The notes: generated from the letters alone by a model not told the origin. Counted from the stretch's first letter, positions 41,190 through 51,196 are shown. The stretch is 64,000 nucleotides of DNA from Chryseobacterium elymi (GCF_003385495.1 NZ_QNUH01000006.1:239024-303023), one strand, 5' to 3'. A program made the numbers and translations.

Positions 41190-43133
41190 ATGAGAAAATT
41201 ATCTACACTTTTATTAAGTTTCACTGCTCCGTTCTTTTTTGCCCAACAGGCAGGAGATGTTGTGAGTTTTGAACAAAAATTAGATTTGACTCCACAGGGA
41301 GTTACCAATTTCATCGCCAACAGTCTGGGCGAACAGAATGCTCCGGATTTCGTCAGCTATCTTAACGGGTTCAATGTGGGACTTAAAGGCTATAAAATCA
41401 CTTATTACACCAAAAATGAAAAGAATGTCTTAGTAAAGGCTACAGGACTTTTGATGTATCCAAACGTTAATTTTAAACTTTCCACGGTGGTCTCTGATCA
41501 CGGAACGACCGACAGCAGAGATAATGTCCCTTCTAACTTCAAAGGAGCCTTAACCGCAGGGTTCGTAGTTGAATTATCATATGTACTCAACGGCTATATT
41601 CTGATGGCACCTGATTACGTAGGAATGGGAAGCGGAGACGGCGTTCACCCATATGTAGACGCTGCTACGGAAGCTGGCGCAACGATAGACTTTGTAAAGG
41701 CAGCTAATAAAGTGCTGGGTCAGTTAGGAATAAAAAGATACGATGAATACTTTCTGGCAGGCTATTCACAAGGTGCCCACGCGGCTATGTCCACTTTAAA
41801 AAGCCTGAATGCTTCCAATCCTACCAATCTGAAGTTCAAGTATGCTTATATGGGAGACGGACCTTATGATTTTTCAGGAGTTACTCTGAATAAAGGAGTT
41901 CTGGAAAAAGATTTTTATCCTTTCACCTCTTTCTTGGCCAATGTATTGCACACCTGCAACAATACAGGCTATAAAACGTATAATAACAGTATTTCCGAGG
42001 TCATTTCTCCGGAATATCTGGATAAATACAATTATCATGTCGTTCAGGACAACGGAGGTCTTCTTTGGGGACCGGTGATCTGGAGGAATCTTTTCACTCA
42101 GAATTTCGTCAATGATGTTACCAATAATCCCAACAATAACCTCAGACGATGCATGAAACCTAAGGATGTGTATGACTGGTACAACAAAACACCAATGACG
42201 TTAGGACATTCTTCAGTAGACCTGGCTATCCCACCGGAAAATACCTCTAAAACCATTAATGCGCAGCGTGGATATTATGCATGGTGGGATCTGAATAAAT
42301 ATAAGCTGGAATCGCTATTTTGGGGACCTTTAGGACATGTAGGGGGAATTGTTCCTTTTACACTGGCATCTAATGCTAAATTCAATACCCTAAGAAGCGG
42401 AGGTTTTCTGAATGAATGGGCCATACTGACTTCAAAACAGCAGCCAAACAGCCAAACTGTAACCCATGCGCTCTATTCTTCCCAGTTAAAGCCGGATCTG
42501 GGAAATATGCAGCTTGTAGGAGTTACAGATTTCAATCAGGAAAAAGCAGTAAGCAAATCAGGAACAGACGGCAGTTTATCATCATTAACAGACGGTGTCT
42601 ATCTTTTAAAAGTACAGGAAAATAACAATCAGAAATTAATCCCATTCGTTAAAAGCACACCCGTAGAAGTTCCTGAAAATGAAATTGTACAGTCTGAAAA
42701 CAACGGTATCTTGAAACTGAAAGTACCAGAGGAAGAATTGATCTCTATCAATATTTTTGATGGCAATAAAAATCTTTTAAGAACAGTTTCCCAGAAAGAA
42801 TATGCTGAAAACAATGGAATTGATATAAAAGGTCTTAATAATCAGAACACTTTTGAAGTGGTCACTCAATTTTATAATCTTCAGTTCAGAAAAGCACTGG
42901 AAAACAGCTCATTATCTGACAAGGCTGAGATATTTACGAAAAACCGCCAGATCATCGCCAGAGGAGGCAATGGCATTAAAAACATCAGCATCTATAATAT
43001 TTCGGGGGCATTGATTATTCAGCAGGAAGTCAATAAATCAGAATTTGAATCAAAAAGCTTGGAACCAGGCATTTATGTAGTTCAGTTCACCGGAAACGAC
43101 GGGAAAACGGTGAATAAAAAAGTAAAATTGTAA
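41190..43133 (+). CDS. Secreted alpha/beta hydrolase with T9SS sorting tail
   Basis: The 647-residue protein has a signal peptide (STLLLSFTAPFFFAQQ). Residues ~75-400 form an alpha/beta hydrolase with the nucleophile elbow GYSQGAH, like secreted lipases and prolyl-peptidase-like enzymes. APDYVGMGSGDGVHPYVDA is the oxyanion-side strand. A beta domain follows, and the last ~75 residues (ISIYNISGALIIQQ, LEPGIYVVQFTGNDGKTVNK) are a type A T9SS sorting domain. It is therefore exported to the surface. The substrate (lipid or ester) is uncertain. Confidence 0.8.
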   Translation: MRKLSTLLLSFTAPFFFAQQAGDVVSFEQKLDLTPQGVTNFIANSLGEQNAPDFVSYLNGFNVGLKGYKITYYTKNEKNVLVKATGLLMYPNVNFKLSTVVSDHGTTDSRDNVPSNFKGALTAGFVVELSYVLNGYILMAPDYVGMGSGDGVHPYVDAATEAGATIDFVKAANKVLGQLGIKRYDEYFLAGYSQGAHAAMSTLKSLNASNPTNLKFKYAYMGDGPYDFSGVTLNKGVLEKDFYPFTSFLANVLHTCNNTGYKTYNNSISEVISPEYLDKYNYHVVQDNGGLLWGPVIWRNLFTQNFVNDVTNNPNNNLRRCMKPKDVYDWYNKTPMTLGHSSVDLAIPPENTSKTINAQRGYYAWWDLNKYKLESLFWGPLGHVGGIVPFTLASNAKFNTLRSGGFLNEWAILTSKQQPNSQTVTHALYSSQLKPDLGNMQLVGVTDFNQEKAVSKSGTDGSLSSLTDGVYLLKVQENNNQKLIPFVKSTPVEVPENEIVQSENNGILKLKVPEEELISINIFDGNKNLLRTVSQKEYAENNGIDIKGLNNQNTFEVVTQFYNLQFRKALENSSLSDKAEIFTKNRQIIARGGNGIKNISIYNISGALIIQQEVNKSEFESKSLEPGIYVVQFTGNDGKTVNKKVKL

Positions 43134-43168
43134 GACAATAGTATTAGTATATCTTCATTTCAAATGAG

Positions 43169-43196
43169 ATGCACTTCAGCAATGAAGTGCATTTTT
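43169..43196. terminator. Hairpin terminator between convergent genes
   Basis: ATGCACTTCA and TGAAGTGCAT with a GCAA loop are followed by T5, and the stem overlaps the very end of the nuclease gene region at 43195. Confidence 0.75.
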
Positions 43197-45888
43197 AATT
43201 GGAATAAGGCTTGATATTCTCAATAAAACTGAGATCAGGGTTCAATATTTCCAGAATAAGGTTCTTTACAGACTGCATGGCATCATCAATATTTCCTTTG
43301 TCAAACTGCAGGGAAACCACTCCTTTTTTAGCCTCCGCAAAGCTCCAGATTCCCGTTTCTATAGGAAGTCCCCAAAACTCCGGAAGATTCTGTACCACAT
43401 AATGATAAATGCAGAGCTGTAGAGCTTGCTTTCTTTCGCTGTTATGAAAATATTCATCTACGTTATTTTCATCTATTTTTACTGTGAGATTTTTGATTTT
43501 TGCCGTTTTATAATCAATAATTCTTAAAGTCCCGTTCAGGCGGTCTATTCTGTCAATAAATCCAAAGAAAGAAATTTTGTCGTTGCCGTCAAGATAAAAA
43601 TCTACATTTTCAAATCTTTTTTCAATGTCCAGAATCTCCAGAGTATTGCCGCTTCTCACCAGTTCAAGATCATGGTTAAGAACATTTTCAATCACTTTTT
43701 TAGCAATAGCCCTGTGAATAAAGTTCATCCCTTTTTCATAGAATTCAGGCTGATGTTTCAACTTTTCAATGGCAACATTTATATATTGATCTATTTCTTT
43801 AATTGAATCCTGTAAATCCTTTTCTTTTAAAACTTTACATTTAAGTAATTCATATACTTCTTGAAGTGAATAATGAACCAGATTCCCGTAATTTTTAACC
43901 GATAATTCTTCTTCTATTTCATCCGTTTCCGAAGTCTTTAATATCTTGGAAAGATAAAAATCTATAGGATTATAAAGATAGCTGGTAAGGTGTGAAGCAG
44001 ATACTTTTTCTTTCCATTTCTGAAGCCTTTCCACCACGATTTCCGTCTTCAGAATTTCTATCGGTTGCAAAGCAATAGGCTCGGAAGAATTTTCAATAAT
44101 GAGGTGTTCTATCTTATGGGAGCTCTCCATTTCTATCTGTGTGATAAATCTGCTTTTCTCTCCGGTATTGACTCCGGAGCTGAGTGCATTGTACAGAAGA
44201 TGGACATTTCGGGAATCCTGGATCAGCCTGTAAAAGTGATAGGCATAAATACTGTCATTTTCTAGGAATGTATGCAAGTCAAAATACCTTCTGATATCGA
44301 ACGGAATATAGGTATTCTGTGAATTTCCCAAAGGAAGCTTTCCTTCATTCACAGAAAGCATGATTACATTTTCAAAATTCAAAAGACGGGTTTCCAGAAG
44401 ACCCATAATCTGCAGTCCGCGGAGCGGCTCCCCCTGGAAATCTATACTTTCCGAATTAACGTGCTGGTTGATCAGGATTTCCAGTGTTTCCATTTTGATC
44501 TCAAAATCATATGGACTGAGCTGGTTTTTAATAATCCTGAACGCATTTTCAAAGTGAGAAACGTTTTCATACTGGATATCATCTATCTCCAGCCATTTGA
44601 TCCGTTTACAGAAAGCGATAAGCATATCCAGGTAAATGCCCGTATGATCAGCTTTTTTAAGAAGTCCATAATAGGAAAGTCCGCTCAAAAGTTCATCTAA
44701 AAGCTTTTTTGATATGTAAACGATATTCCTCTCCTCTATTTTTGTTCTGAAATTACTGATAATCAACTCATCTTCAGCAGATTTCGGAAGCTCTTCAAGG
44801 ATTGGGAAAATATCTCTGTAATAATAGGAAGATTTATTTTTCTCCAGCTGTTTCTGAAGATAGAAAAGCTGTTTTACGGCATTGGAAAAAGAAAGATTCT
44901 TCAAAGGAAAACCCATGGTAATATTCAGGTTTTCAACGCCATACATCACATCCAGACTTGCCGGGAGAAGATTTTCATCCAACAATACCACAGCAGTGTT
45001 GGAATAAGTCTTATTTTCAATTTCCTTAAATATTTCAGGCAGCACTTTAGTCTGCGTCACATTTCCGGAAACCTCATAAACTTTTATATTTTTAGGCTGG
45101 TTAAAATCATCTTCTATCCACTGAAAAGCCCTGTTATCATCAAATTCTTTCCATGTTTTGTGGTTCCTGAGGAATTTTCCGGCTTCCTGTCTTTCATCAT
45201 CAAAATAATAATGATCAGCCTGAAAGAAACATTGTCCTTTATTCCGACGCAGCAAGCTCCTTACTAGCTTCTCTTCCACCGGTGTAAAAGCATTGAAGCC
45301 GCAGAATACAAAATGTTCGGAAGTATTTTCAGCAAAATCAGCGATCTTAGCCTTGGCGGTTTCATGGATCATCCCGGAAGTGGCCCAATTCTTTTCCTCT
45401 AGTTTTTTCTTTAGAATTGGGAGAAAAACATTCATATTCCGCCAGAAATTAAGGAATTTTTTACGGGGAACATCATCATCTTCCCCCAGATCCTGAGCCC
45501 ATTCTTTAATCCTTTCCTCATCAAACATATACTGTAAAACGGCTTCATCACTTTCAGAGAACTTCAGGATATCATCCCAGTCCTTCTGAAGAGTCGGAAA
45601 CCACTTTAAAAAGTCCGCAAAATCATCTTTCGGGATAAGACCAAGACTCCGGTAGACATCAAAGGCAAAAAGCCACAGAGAAATTCCCTGGACAGGCTGT
45701 TTGTCAGCAATCCTGTCAATCAGCTCTTCTATGGTAAAGAAATTGGGAAGAAATCCTGAGTAATTGTTTTCTTCCAGGATCTGCCTGATGAATACAATGG
45801 GACGTTTTCCGGGCAGAACAATATTGAACTCCGAAAGATCCTGGTTTTGGGCCAGCAGCTCGTGAATGATTTTATTGAGAAATTTCAA
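43195..45888 (-). CDS. AddB-like PD-(D/E)XK nuclease family protein
   Basis: The 897-residue protein resembles the AddB/RexB partner of the AddAB helicase-nuclease used in double-strand break repair. The N-terminal half is a degenerate helicase-like region without a clear Walker A. The middle has IMLSVNEGKLPLGNSQNTYI. The C-terminal PD-(D/E)XK nuclease is seen in FFGFIDRIDRLNGTLRIIDY followed by KTAK, where the aspartate and the DYKT lysine are catalytic. The C-terminal iron-sulfur cysteines of classical AddB are absent. No AddA gene lies beside it. Its last codons overlap nothing, while its start overlaps the preceding gene by 4 bases (ATGA). Confidence 0.8.
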   Translation of the reverse strand: MKFLNKIIHELLAQNQDLSEFNIVLPGKRPIVFIRQILEENNYSGFLPNFFTIEELIDRIADKQPVQGISLWLFAFDVYRSLGLIPKDDFADFLKWFPTLQKDWDDILKFSESDEAVLQYMFDEERIKEWAQDLGEDDDVPRKKFLNFWRNMNVFLPILKKKLEEKNWATSGMIHETAKAKIADFAENTSEHFVFCGFNAFTPVEEKLVRSLLRRNKGQCFFQADHYYFDDERQEAGKFLRNHKTWKEFDDNRAFQWIEDDFNQPKNIKVYEVSGNVTQTKVLPEIFKEIENKTYSNTAVVLLDENLLPASLDVMYGVENLNITMGFPLKNLSFSNAVKQLFYLQKQLEKNKSSYYYRDIFPILEELPKSAEDELIISNFRTKIEERNIVYISKKLLDELLSGLSYYGLLKKADHTGIYLDMLIAFCKRIKWLEIDDIQYENVSHFENAFRIIKNQLSPYDFEIKMETLEILINQHVNSESIDFQGEPLRGLQIMGLLETRLLNFENVIMLSVNEGKLPLGNSQNTYIPFDIRRYFDLHTFLENDSIYAYHFYRLIQDSRNVHLLYNALSSGVNTGEKSRFITQIEMESSHKIEHLIIENSSEPIALQPIEILKTEIVVERLQKWKEKVSASHLTSYLYNPIDFYLSKILKTSETDEIEEELSVKNYGNLVHYSLQEVYELLKCKVLKEKDLQDSIKEIDQYINVAIEKLKHQPEFYEKGMNFIHRAIAKKVIENVLNHDLELVRSGNTLEILDIEKRFENVDFYLDGNDKISFFGFIDRIDRLNGTLRIIDYKTAKIKNLTVKIDENNVDEYFHNSERKQALQLCIYHYVVQNLPEFWGLPIETGIWSFAEAKKGVVSLQFDKGNIDDAMQSVKNLILEILNPDLSFIENIKPYSN

Positions 45889-46421
45889 GAGGCTTTATAG
45901 CTTTTTAAGTGGTCCAGTTCTTCAGCAATAATGGCATTATACTCTGCCTGCTTTTCTTTATTCATCCCATGTTGTGTAATCCTGTCATAGGACATTTGAA
46001 AGTTTTTGTAATCGTTTGATATTTTGCTGTAAACTGCGTTAAAATTTTTATCATAATCACCGGAAGTTTTAATCTTCTCTTGTATTTCTTTCCTGAATTT
46101 CCTGACGAACAATTCTGCAATGTCAAAATGCTTCTGCTCATGCAGCAGGATATAATCATTTATTCTTTTGACATCTTTCCAGGATCTGTCTTCATTAAAA
46201 ATAGCAGTGACCTCAATTTTAACCGGGGATTTGGAATTGGTAGATTTCACTACAGAATATTCCCAGCCGCAATGGGTATAAGCAGCCACATCAGCTCTGT
46301 TTTTTCTGTTTACTGGGCTTTTAAAATTATCCCAGACTAGCTTTCGATCTTCCTGCCAGATAATTTTCTGCCCAAAAAGAGCATTGGCAAAAAGAAAAAA
46401 GCAAAGTGAAATCCATTTCAT
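45885..46421 (-). CDS. DUF922-like secreted putative metalloprotease
   Basis: The 178-residue protein has a signal peptide (SLCFFLFANALFGQ). The family region is IIWQEDRKLVWDNFKSPVNR to the end. It contains LHEQKHFDIAELF, an HExxH motif, which gives a possible zinc site. DUF922 members are predicted secreted peptidases. No activity is shown. Its stop overlaps the start of the AddB-like gene by four bases, a coupling without obvious functional sense. Confidence 0.75.
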   Translation of the reverse strand: MKWISLCFFLFANALFGQKIIWQEDRKLVWDNFKSPVNRKNRADVAAYTHCGWEYSVVKSTNSKSPVKIEVTAIFNEDRSWKDVKRINDYILLHEQKHFDIAELFVRKFRKEIQEKIKTSGDYDKNFNAVYSKISNDYKNFQMSYDRITQHGMNKEKQAEYNAIIAEELDHLKSYKAS

Positions 46422-46427
46422 TATTTA

Positions 46428-46832
46428 TTATTCAACTACAATTGTTTTGGTGATCCAGCTGCTGTTGCCATTCCAGAATTTAAAAGTATACTTCCCTGTC
46501 TGGCGCGGGCTGAAATTGATCTGGTTGGCTCTCACATGGGTTCCCTGTGTACAAGGCCCATCTGTGGTATATTTATAAGCAGTAACAGATCTTTCCACGT
46601 CGCTGTTATGAATGTAGTCATATCCGTAAAAGCCCTCACACTGGGACGAATAGGTAGAATACGTTTTAATGCTCTGTATTGAATACACATCCATAGTATC
46701 CTGCATAATCTTCACACTGTCGATCCTGATTTTTTCTACAGATTGTACAGTCTGGTAATCGTCGTCTTCACAGGAAATAAAAATCAATCCTGAAAACAAT
46801 ACAGAAAACCCAATATTTAAAAGTTTTTTCAT
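46428..46832 (-). CDS. Small lipoprotein of unknown function
   Basis: The 134-residue product starts with a lipoprotein signal with lipobox GLIFISC followed by EDDD. The mature part has several cysteines (QCEGFYGYDYIHNS, DGPCTQGTHVRANQ) and ends in a beta-strand pattern. No family was recognised. The ATG at 46832 is used because it begins the signal peptide, whereas the ORF runs 27 bases further up. It is 6 bases upstream of the DUF922 gene and may be its operon mate. Confidence 0.65.
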   Translation of the reverse strand: MKKLLNIGFSVLFSGLIFISCEDDDYQTVQSVEKIRIDSVKIMQDTMDVYSIQSIKTYSTYSSQCEGFYGYDYIHNSDVERSVTAYKYTTDGPCTQGTHVRANQINFSPRQTGKYTFKFWNGNSSWITKTIVVE

Positions 46833-46894
46833 AACCTTAAATTTACTGATTATTAACAAAAATTCAGCAAAAATTATTCCTAAATATTTAAAAA

Positions 46895-47530
46895 TTAAGA
46901 ATTAAAATTGCCTTTTGATACATAAATCACTTTTTTAGTATCAAAAAATTCTTCATCAAAATAGTTTTTAAGATTGAAGATTTCACATTTAATTCCGGCT
47001 AATTCTTCTGCAAGGTCGCCGCCTTTTAAATATAAAACTCCGTTGTGTTTGGGATTAAACTGTTCTTTTTCAAACTTTCCTTTCAGCCATCTCAGGAATT
47101 CCGGCATCTGGGTTACAGCGCGGCTTACCACAAAATGGAACTTTTCTTTTACCTTTTCTGCTCTTCCGTGAATGGCCGTTAAATTCGTTAGCCCGATTCC
47201 TTCTGCCACTGCTTTTACAACAGTAATCTTTTTTCCGATAGAATCAACTAAAGTAAATTCTGCCTCCGGAAACAAAATCGCCAGGGGAATTCCCGGAAAA
47301 CCTCCTCCCGTTCCAATGTCCAGCACCTTTGTTCCGGGTGCAAATTCCATTATTTTTGCAATTCCTAAGGAGTGGAGAACATGCTTCTCATACAGCGATT
47401 CCATATCTTTTCTTGAGATCACATTGATTTTTTCATTCCACTCATTATACAGTTTCTCCAACTGGGAAAACTGCTCGATCTGCTTCTCCGTAAGATCAGG
47501 AAAGTATTTTAATAGTAACGGTGCTGCCAT
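46895..47530 (-). CDS. rsmG: 16S rRNA (guanine527-N7)-methyltransferase
   Basis: The 211-residue protein shows the RsmG (GidB) signature: LEKLYNEWNEKINVISRKDM, the SAM-binding VLDIGTGGGFPGIPLAILFP, and the FHFVVSRAVTQMPEFLRW motif. It methylates G527 of 16S rRNA, and loss gives low-level streptomycin resistance in other bacteria. Length and order are normal. A TATTTTTG box lies 18 bases before the ATG. Confidence 0.96.
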   Translation of the reverse strand: MAAPLLLKYFPDLTEKQIEQFSQLEKLYNEWNEKINVISRKDMESLYEKHVLHSLGIAKIMEFAPGTKVLDIGTGGGFPGIPLAILFPEAEFTLVDSIGKKITVVKAVAEGIGLTNLTAIHGRAEKVKEKFHFVVSRAVTQMPEFLRWLKGKFEKEQFNPKHNGVLYLKGGDLAEELAGIKCEIFNLKNYFDEEFFDTKKVIYVSKGNFNS

Positions 47531-47548
47531 ATGAATTATTATAATCTA

Positions 47549-47556
47549 CAAAAATA
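47549..47556 (-). promoter_or_regulatory. Candidate -7 box (TATTTTTG) for rsmG
   Basis: It is a TAnnTTTG match on the minus strand 18 bases before the ATG. Confidence 0.45.
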
Positions 47557-47627
47557 AGTTTTATTTCTGTTGTATTCAAATGAAGTTGTCAGGATCAGAC
47601 TTTAAATTAAGCTTCAGTAAAGTAATA

Positions 47628-48970
47628 TTATCTCGCAATCCCCGGAATAACAGGCACGCTTAAATTTCCGGACTGATTAACGCTCTGAACAGCAAAAATA
47701 TAGTTATCCTTTGAAAGTGGTATTTTAGTGGAAAGTTCTTTGGTAAAGATCTTTTTTTGCCACACGGGGCTGTCGGTCTCTCTCACCAGAATATAATACC
47801 CCGCCGGTGTTCCGGATTTTGGCTTTTCCCATTGCAATGAGGTGGAGTTGGTAAGCTCTTTAACCATTACTTCTACCCGTTCGGGTTTTGAGGGGGCTTT
47901 GGCAAGACTTGCCAGAACAGCAATGTTTGCAGCTACATTTCTTTTCAGATAATTATAATCTATAAATTCGGGAAGGTCTCCATATTGCTTATTATTTTCA
48001 ACTCTTACATCCTGATGCTGGTGGTCGTAGTTTTCATAATATTCAGTGAGCCTTACGGAAGGAAATCCCTGACTGATAAAACTTGAATGATCACCTCCAC
48101 GTAAAAACCTGTCGTTCCTGTAGATAAGCTTCACTTCTAGCCCTCTTATATATTGTTCTGCAATTTCTTTGATGTACCGGGCCAGCTGCCGGGATTCACT
48201 GTCGTTTTCAAGTCCCAGATTTCTTATACCTATTGCTTTTTTATCGAGTTCTACATAAGGAAGCCCTTCACTAAAAACCCTTAATATACGGTTATTGATT
48301 TCCCCTGATTCTCCTGCTTTAGGATTTCCGATCATGTCATTGTTCAGGACTGCTTCTATCTGCAGGTTTTCTTTTTTGGCTTTATCTGCCAGAAGCTTAG
48401 ATCCAATCAAAGACTGCTCTTCTCCGGAAAAAGTAACGAAAATCACGGATGCTGGGAAAGAAGATCTGCTCAAAATTCGTGCAGCTTCTATAACAGCACT
48501 CACTCCGCTCCCATCATCGTTGGCACCCGGCGCAAATAAAGTTCTGTTCATTACATCGGTAACCCGCGAATCCAGGTGTGCAGAAATCAGGAAAATTCTT
48601 TTATCGTTGGGATCTGTACCTTTCAAAAAAGCTATAGGATTTCCAAGGTTGGTAACTTTGTCTATTCGTTTTCCATCCGGCTGAATGTCTTCCTGCTGTA
48701 GGTAAACATCCATTCTTCTCTTCCTCCGGAATTCTTTGCATAATCTTTAAATTTCCCGAGCACCCAGTTCCTTGCCGCTCCTATTCCCTGATTTCTATCG
48801 TCAACAGAACTCAAAGTATGCCTGGTATGAAAGCTTACAAGCTTGCCGATATAGGATTTTAAAGAATCCGAACTTACTTCAGAAACATATTTCTTTATTT
48901 CATCATCTTTTGTTTTTGTTTGGGAAAAACTTACAAAAGGAACCAACAATAAAAGGAGAGAATATTTCAT
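47628..48970 (-). pseudogene. M28 family metallopeptidase, frameshifted near its N-terminus
   Basis: Two frames are needed. The first (from ATG 48970) has a signal peptide (YSLLLLLVPFVSFSQ) and runs to AKNSGGREE. After about 48720 the homologous sequence continues in another frame (MDVYLQQEDIQPDGKRIDKV) with the M28 zinc motifs SAHLDSRVTD, PGANDDGSG, FSGEEQS and DHSSF. A C-terminal fibronectin III-like domain follows. The junction reads GGAAGAGAAGAATGG, where a small duplication such as GAGAA would explain the shift. It could be a real lesion or a sequencing error. If intact, it would be a secreted aminopeptidase. Confidence 0.75.
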
Positions 48971-49165
48971 ACCCACTGAATATTTAGATAGCTAAATATA
49001 CAAAAACATAATATTGAGTACAGCTTTCCATTTCCATGTTTCTAAAAACTGAATATTTTGGCAGAAAAGTATAAAAGACTATACTTTAATGATTAAAATT
49101 TAAAAAACCTGACAAAAATCTTTTTTCCTGTCCTACTTTTATTTCCCGGCAAAACGTTTTTATTA

Positions 49166-49173
49166 TATATTTG
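49166..49173 (+). promoter_or_regulatory. Candidate -7 box (TATATTTG) for the aminotransferase gene
   Basis: It is a TAnnTTTG match 21 bases before the ATG at 49195. It lies within the longer ORF and supports the shorter start. Confidence 0.45.
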
Positions 49174-49194
49174 TTAAAATTCAAAAAGACCCAC

Positions 49195-50391
49195 ATGGAT
49201 AAACTTTCAGATAGAGTAAAGAGATTAGGTTACTCACAGACTTTCGTAATGTCCAACAAAGCAAGAGAAATGAAGGCCGCCGGCATTGATGTGATCAGTC
49301 TGACACTTGGCGAACCGGATTTCGATGTTCCGGACAATATCAAACAGGCCGCTTTTGACGCGATTAACCAAAACTACAGCCATTACTCTCCTGTTCCCGG
49401 GTTTCTTGAACTTCGTGAAGCGGTTGCCCATAAATTAAAAAGAGACAACAATCTCGATTATAAGCCAACCCAGATCTGTGTTTCCAATGGAGCTAAACAG
49501 GCCATTTTAAATGTATTGGCCTCCGTGGTCAATGATGGTGACGAAGTTCTTCTTCCAGCACCTTATTGGGTAAGCTATGATGAAATGGTAAAAATGATGG
49601 GAGGCACTTCAGTAATGCTGCCGACTTCTTATGTTACAGATTTCAAGATCACTGCTGAACAGCTGGAAGAATCCATTACAGATAAAACAAAAGCTATACT
49701 TTTCAGTTCTCCGTGTAACCCTTCCGGTGGATATTATACCTATGATGAACTAAAATCAATGGCGAAAGTTATTGCCAAATATCCTCATGTAACGGTTATT
49801 TCGGATGAGATCTACGAGTACATCAATTACGAAACAAAAACAACGTCCATCGCTCAATTCCCTGAAGTATATGAGCAGACTGCAGTGATCAACGGAATGT
49901 CTAAGGCATTTGCCATGACGGGGTGGAGAATAGGATATTCTGCCTGTCCGGAATGGCTGGCAAAAGCTTGCGAAAAGGTTCAGGGACAAATGACCAGCGG
50001 AGCCAATACAGTGGCGCAGAGAGCTTCTATTACTGCTCTAAAAACAGATCCTTCCGAGTACAAATACATGATTGATGCGTTCCAGAAAAGAAGAGATCTG
50101 GTGTATGACCTGATGAAAGAGATCCCAGGATTCAAAGTATTACTTCCAAAAGCTGCATTTTACTTCTTCCCGGATATCTCCCACTATATCGGAAAAACAC
50201 TGAATGGTACGGAAATCAAAGATTCTGATGATTTTGCGATGTTTTTATTGGAAAATGCTCATGTAGGATGTGTAGGCGGTGTTTCCTTCGGAAGCCCGGA
50301 ATGTATCAGATTTTCATATGCAGCTTCTGAAGAGGATCTTAGAGAAGCGATGAAACGAATTAAAGATGCTTTGGCTCCATTTAACTCATAA
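49195..50391 (+). CDS. Pyridoxal-phosphate aspartate aminotransferase (class I)
   Basis: The 398-residue enzyme has the class I aminotransferase layout: SLTLGEPDFDVPDNIKQAAF near the N-terminus, LFSSPCNPSGGYYTYDEL for the PLP/substrate loop, and the Schiff-base lysine K237 in GMSKAFAMTGWRIG. A late arginine in ECIRFSYAASEE binds the substrate carboxylate. It is of the Ib (thermophile-type) subgroup by these motifs, converting aspartate or related acids and linking nitrogen and carbon metabolism. The start at 49195 follows the promoter box. It is a single-gene unit. Confidence 0.93.
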   Translation: MDKLSDRVKRLGYSQTFVMSNKAREMKAAGIDVISLTLGEPDFDVPDNIKQAAFDAINQNYSHYSPVPGFLELREAVAHKLKRDNNLDYKPTQICVSNGAKQAILNVLASVVNDGDEVLLPAPYWVSYDEMVKMMGGTSVMLPTSYVTDFKITAEQLEESITDKTKAILFSSPCNPSGGYYTYDELKSMAKVIAKYPHVTVISDEIYEYINYETKTTSIAQFPEVYEQTAVINGMSKAFAMTGWRIGYSACPEWLAKACEKVQGQMTSGANTVAQRASITALKTDPSEYKYMIDAFQKRRDLVYDLMKEIPGFKVLLPKAAFYFFPDISHYIGKTLNGTEIKDSDDFAMFLLENAHVGCVGGVSFGSPECIRFSYAASEEDLREAMKRIKDALAPFNS

Positions 50392-50425
50392 ATTAGACTG
50401 AATGAAAATTAGTATAAAGTAAACA

Positions 50426-50452
50426 AAAAGCTCTGATTTCAGGGCTTTTTTC
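50426..50452 (+). terminator. Hairpin terminator after the aminotransferase
   Basis: AAAAGCTCTGA and CAGGGCTTTT pair (one G-T pair) around TTT and are followed by further T residues. Confidence 0.7.
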
Positions 50453-50499
50453 CTATAAATCATTTGAAAACAATTATAGATTTTATTTATCGATATTGA

Positions 50500-50531
50500 T
50501 TTGTTTGATAGATGAAATATTTATATATTTG
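50500..50531 (+). promoter_or_regulatory. Complete Bacteroidota-type promoter for the peroxiredoxin gene
   Basis: TTTG at 50500-50503 and TATATTTG at 50524-50531 are separated by 20 bases, the pattern of the main sigma factor of this phylum. The -7 box ends 32 bases before the peroxiredoxin ATG. It is the clearest promoter in the window. Confidence 0.65.
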
Positions 50532-50563
50532 CACAAGAAAATTTAATATAAAAACAGAAAATT

Positions 50564-51196
50564 ATGTCTTTAGTAGGAAAAAAATTCCCAAATGTAACAA
50601 TCGATGCTATGTCTGAAATGGGTGATGATCTTAGAATCAACATCCTTGAAGAAGCTACTTCTAACCAGCAAAAAGTAATTTTATTCTGGTATCCAAAAGA
50701 TTTCACTTTCGTATGTCCTACAGAACTTCACGCTTTCCAGGATGCTTTAGATGAATTCGCAAAAAGAAACACTAAAGTAATTGGTGCTTCATGTGATACT
50801 AACGAGGTACACTTTGCGTGGCTGAACACTCCAAAAGATAACGGAGGTATTGAAGGAGTAACTTACCCGCTTTTAGCTGATACTCACAGACAACTGGCAA
50901 ACATCCTAGGAATTGTAGATCAGGATTTCGAATACAATGAAGATGGAGAGGAAACTTTCACAGGTTCTAATGTAACGTACAGAGCAACATACCTAATCGA
51001 CGAAACTGGAAAAATTTTCCATGAGTCTGTAAACGATATGCCTCTTGGTAGAAACGTGAAAGAATATTTAAGACTTATCGACGCTTACACACACGTTCAA
51101 AAACATGGTGAAGTATGTCCTGCCAACTGGGAAGAAGGAAAAGATGCAATGAAAGCAGACAGAACTTCTACAGCAGAATACTTAGCTAAGAACTAA
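50564..51196 (+). CDS. 2-Cys peroxiredoxin (AhpC/TSA family)
   Basis: The 210-residue enzyme reduces H2O2 and organic hydroperoxides. The peroxidatic cysteine is C51 in KDFTFVCPTELHAFQ and the resolving cysteine is C185 in GEVCPANWEEG, so it is a typical 2-Cys enzyme with both residues intact. The C-terminal extension is short. It shares a direction with the thioredoxin and DUF6952 genes, so its reductant is probably encoded next door, although a repeat-bearing gap of 118 bases lies between. Confidence 0.94.
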   Translation: MSLVGKKFPNVTIDAMSEMGDDLRINILEEATSNQQKVILFWYPKDFTFVCPTELHAFQDALDEFAKRNTKVIGASCDTNEVHFAWLNTPKDNGGIEGVTYPLLADTHRQLANILGIVDQDFEYNEDGEETFTGSNVTYRATYLIDETGKIFHESVNDMPLGRNVKEYLRLIDAYTHVQKHGEVCPANWEEGKDAMKADRTSTAEYLAKN

